From: Flavobacterium sp. CF108
Lineage (GTDB): Bacteria > Bacteroidota > Bacteroidia > Flavobacteriales > Flavobacteriaceae
Assembly (NCBI RefSeq): GCF_900129795.1
Contig: NZ_FQWW01000012.1
Coordinates: 62,001 to 126,000, forward strand
Direction of reading: 5' to 3'
Length of the DNA: 64,000 nt
Positions 62,880 to 64,000 of the stretch are shown here, piece by piece (the first letter of the stretch is position 1; each line of letters begins with the position of its first letter). Below the pieces are notes generated by a model. It saw only the letters and a list, made by a program, of their open reading frames with translations. It made no database searches and was not told where the DNA came from. The position numbers and the translations under genes are program-made.

Positions 62880-64000
62880 TTAAATCACATTCCTTTTTTG
62901 GTTCAGAGGAAATTCTTGCGAAAATTCAATTTTCAAAATCGTTCCGTTATTATTTTCCATTGTCAATTTTCCGTCAAGATCATCCGTTAAACCTTTTATT
63001 AAGCTCATTCCAAACGAGTTTGCTTTCGTGTTGTTGAGGTTTAGATCAAAACCAATTCCGTTATCAGAAATCGTCAACACATATTGATTTTCAGCTTTCG
63101 TTTCAAGCGTTATATAAATCATTCCGGTTCGATCATCAGGGAAAGCATATTTAATAGAATTCGTAATCGCTTCATTTAAAATCAACCCAAGCGGAACGGC
63201 ATGTGCCACATCTAATTCCAGCGGATCAATTTTTACTTCGAAACGAATTCTCTGTCCAAGCGAAAAAGATTCTCGTAAATATTCGACTAATTCCTTAATA
63301 TAATTCGGCATATTAATCGTCGAAATATTCTCAGAATTATATAGTTTCTGATGAATCAAGGACATCGAATGAATTCTGTGCTGACTATTTTTTATAGCCG
63401 ACAATGCCATATCATTTTCCAAATAAGCCGATTGCGAATTCAATAGGCTAATTACAGTTTGCAGATTGTTTTTTACACGATGATGAATTTCTTTCAGCAG
63501 CCATTCTTTCTCATCCAGTAAATGTTTCAGATTAATGTTTTTCTGGTTGATTTCTTTTTCCTTGATTTCAAGTTTGGCGTGATTACGTTGTTTTAACCGG
63601 TATCGGTTATATAATAATCCAATGGTAATCAGTAATAAAATCAAACTCCAGATCGATACACTATTTAAGAGTTTCGATTTTTGCAGTTCGCTTTTTTGCA
63701 ATTTATCCTGATCATTTAAAAGTTTAATTTTTTGCTCTTTATTAGCTGTTTCGTATTCAATTTTTAACTCGTCAATTTGCTTGTTTTTGTTAATACCGCT
63801 AGTAGAATCACTAAGTTTTTTTACATTCCGGTAATGCTCTAAAGCACCAAGATAATTGCCGTTAAGCGAATCAATTTTATATAAAGAGTATTCAAAAATT
63901 TCTGAGTTGTAAGGTTTGTTGTGAGTTTTACAGAGTGTAAAAACTTTATTGGTATAATATTTTGCTTTTTGAGCGTTATTTATAAACGAATAAAAATAAG
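62880..64000 (-). CDS. HisKA_2-family sensor histidine kinase, N-terminus beyond window
   Basis: The frame is open from the window edge to the stop at 62880 (about 373 residues visible). A TTG at 63701 is only an internal codon. N-terminal visible part: TPR-like residues (LYKIDSLNGNYLGALEHYRN), a coiled coil, then a membrane helix (VSIWSLILLLITIGLLY). The kinase core has the HisKA_2 phospho-site EIHHRVKNNLQTVISLLNSQ and a HATPase with NEAITNSIKYAF and DNGIGF. TPR-plus-HisKA_2 kinases are frequent in Bacteroidota. It is paired with the sigma-54 regulator 50 bases downstream. Confidence 0.88.
   Translation of the reverse strand, partial: YFYSFINNAQKAKYYTNKVFTLCKTHNKPYNSEIFEYSLYKIDSLNGNYLGALEHYRNVKKLSDSTSGINKNKQIDELKIEYETANKEQKIKLLNDQDKLQKSELQKSKLLNSVSIWSLILLLITIGLLYNRYRLKQRNHAKLEIKEKEINQKNINLKHLLDEKEWLLKEIHHRVKNNLQTVISLLNSQSAYLENDMALSAIKNSQHRIHSMSLIHQKLYNSENISTINMPNYIKELVEYLRESFSLGQRIRFEVKIDPLELDVAHAVPLGLILNEAITNSIKYAFPDDRTGMIYITLETKAENQYVLTISDNGIGFDLNLNNTKANSFGMSLIKGLTDDLDGKLTMENNNGTILKIEFSQEFPLNQKRNVI

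Noticed and set aside
63699..63701. TTG at 63701 as the start of the HisKA_2 kinase
   Set aside because: The frame stays open to the window edge and encodes TPR-like and coiled-coil sequence expected for this kinase type, so the gene begins outside the window.

Overview
The window is a chromosomal segment of a Bacteroidota bacterium, most probably a Flavobacterium. The evidence is AT-rich DNA, promoter-like TAnnTTTG elements with an upstream TTG, near absence of Shine-Dalgarno sequences (rpsU is the clear exception), a secreted GH13 lipoprotein, exosortase N with its VIT-domain partner, and short palindromic repeats typical of flavobacterial intergenic DNA. No rRNA operon, CRISPR array, prophage, transposase or integron was found.

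Left part (1-20.5 kb): a CAT-type amino acid permease cut by the window edge; a membrane-anchored helix-hairpin-helix protein; an acyl-CoA dehydrogenase whose stop codon lies in a 19-copy heptamer repeat; rpsU with a strong Shine-Dalgarno; a XerC/D-type recombinase and hpf. Then comes the core transcription/translation block: tRNA-Thr, tRNA-Tyr, tRNA-Thr, tuf, tRNA-Trp, secE, nusG, rplK, rplA, rplJ, rplL, rpoB, rpoC and a DUF3467 gene, with intercistronic hairpins at several junctions.

Middle part (20.5-45 kb): peptide-release factor RF3; a GH13 alpha-amylase lipoprotein with a LacI-like operator upstream; a SurA-type chaperone; a lone MoxR ATPase; the translationally coupled pair exosortase N plus its PEP-CTERM-like VIT protein; two different aconitases in tandem (AcnB type, then AcnA/mitochondrial type); a LysM/NlpC-P60 peptidoglycan hydrolase converging on a histidine kinase/response regulator pair; two small orphan genes, one possibly SUKH-like; a second APC permease; and several hypothetical genes.

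Right part (45-64 kb): a DNA-damage cassette on the minus strand (umuD, umuC, DnaQ-GIY-YIG fusion nuclease, exonuclease III, AlkB) facing a divergent HTH-S24 (LexA-like) regulator. It is followed by a complete kdp high-affinity potassium system, read right to left: HisKA_2 sensor kinase (cut by the edge), sigma-54 response regulator, DUF7674-like gene, an unannotated 27-codon membrane ORF, kdpF, kdpA, kdpB, kdpC, an outer-membrane porin, a split KdpD sensor, and a separate HAMP/PAS histidine kinase. Almost every spacer in this operon holds a different palindromic repeat.

All gene calls rest on reading the translated sequence and on family motifs. No database search, alignment or folding program was run.
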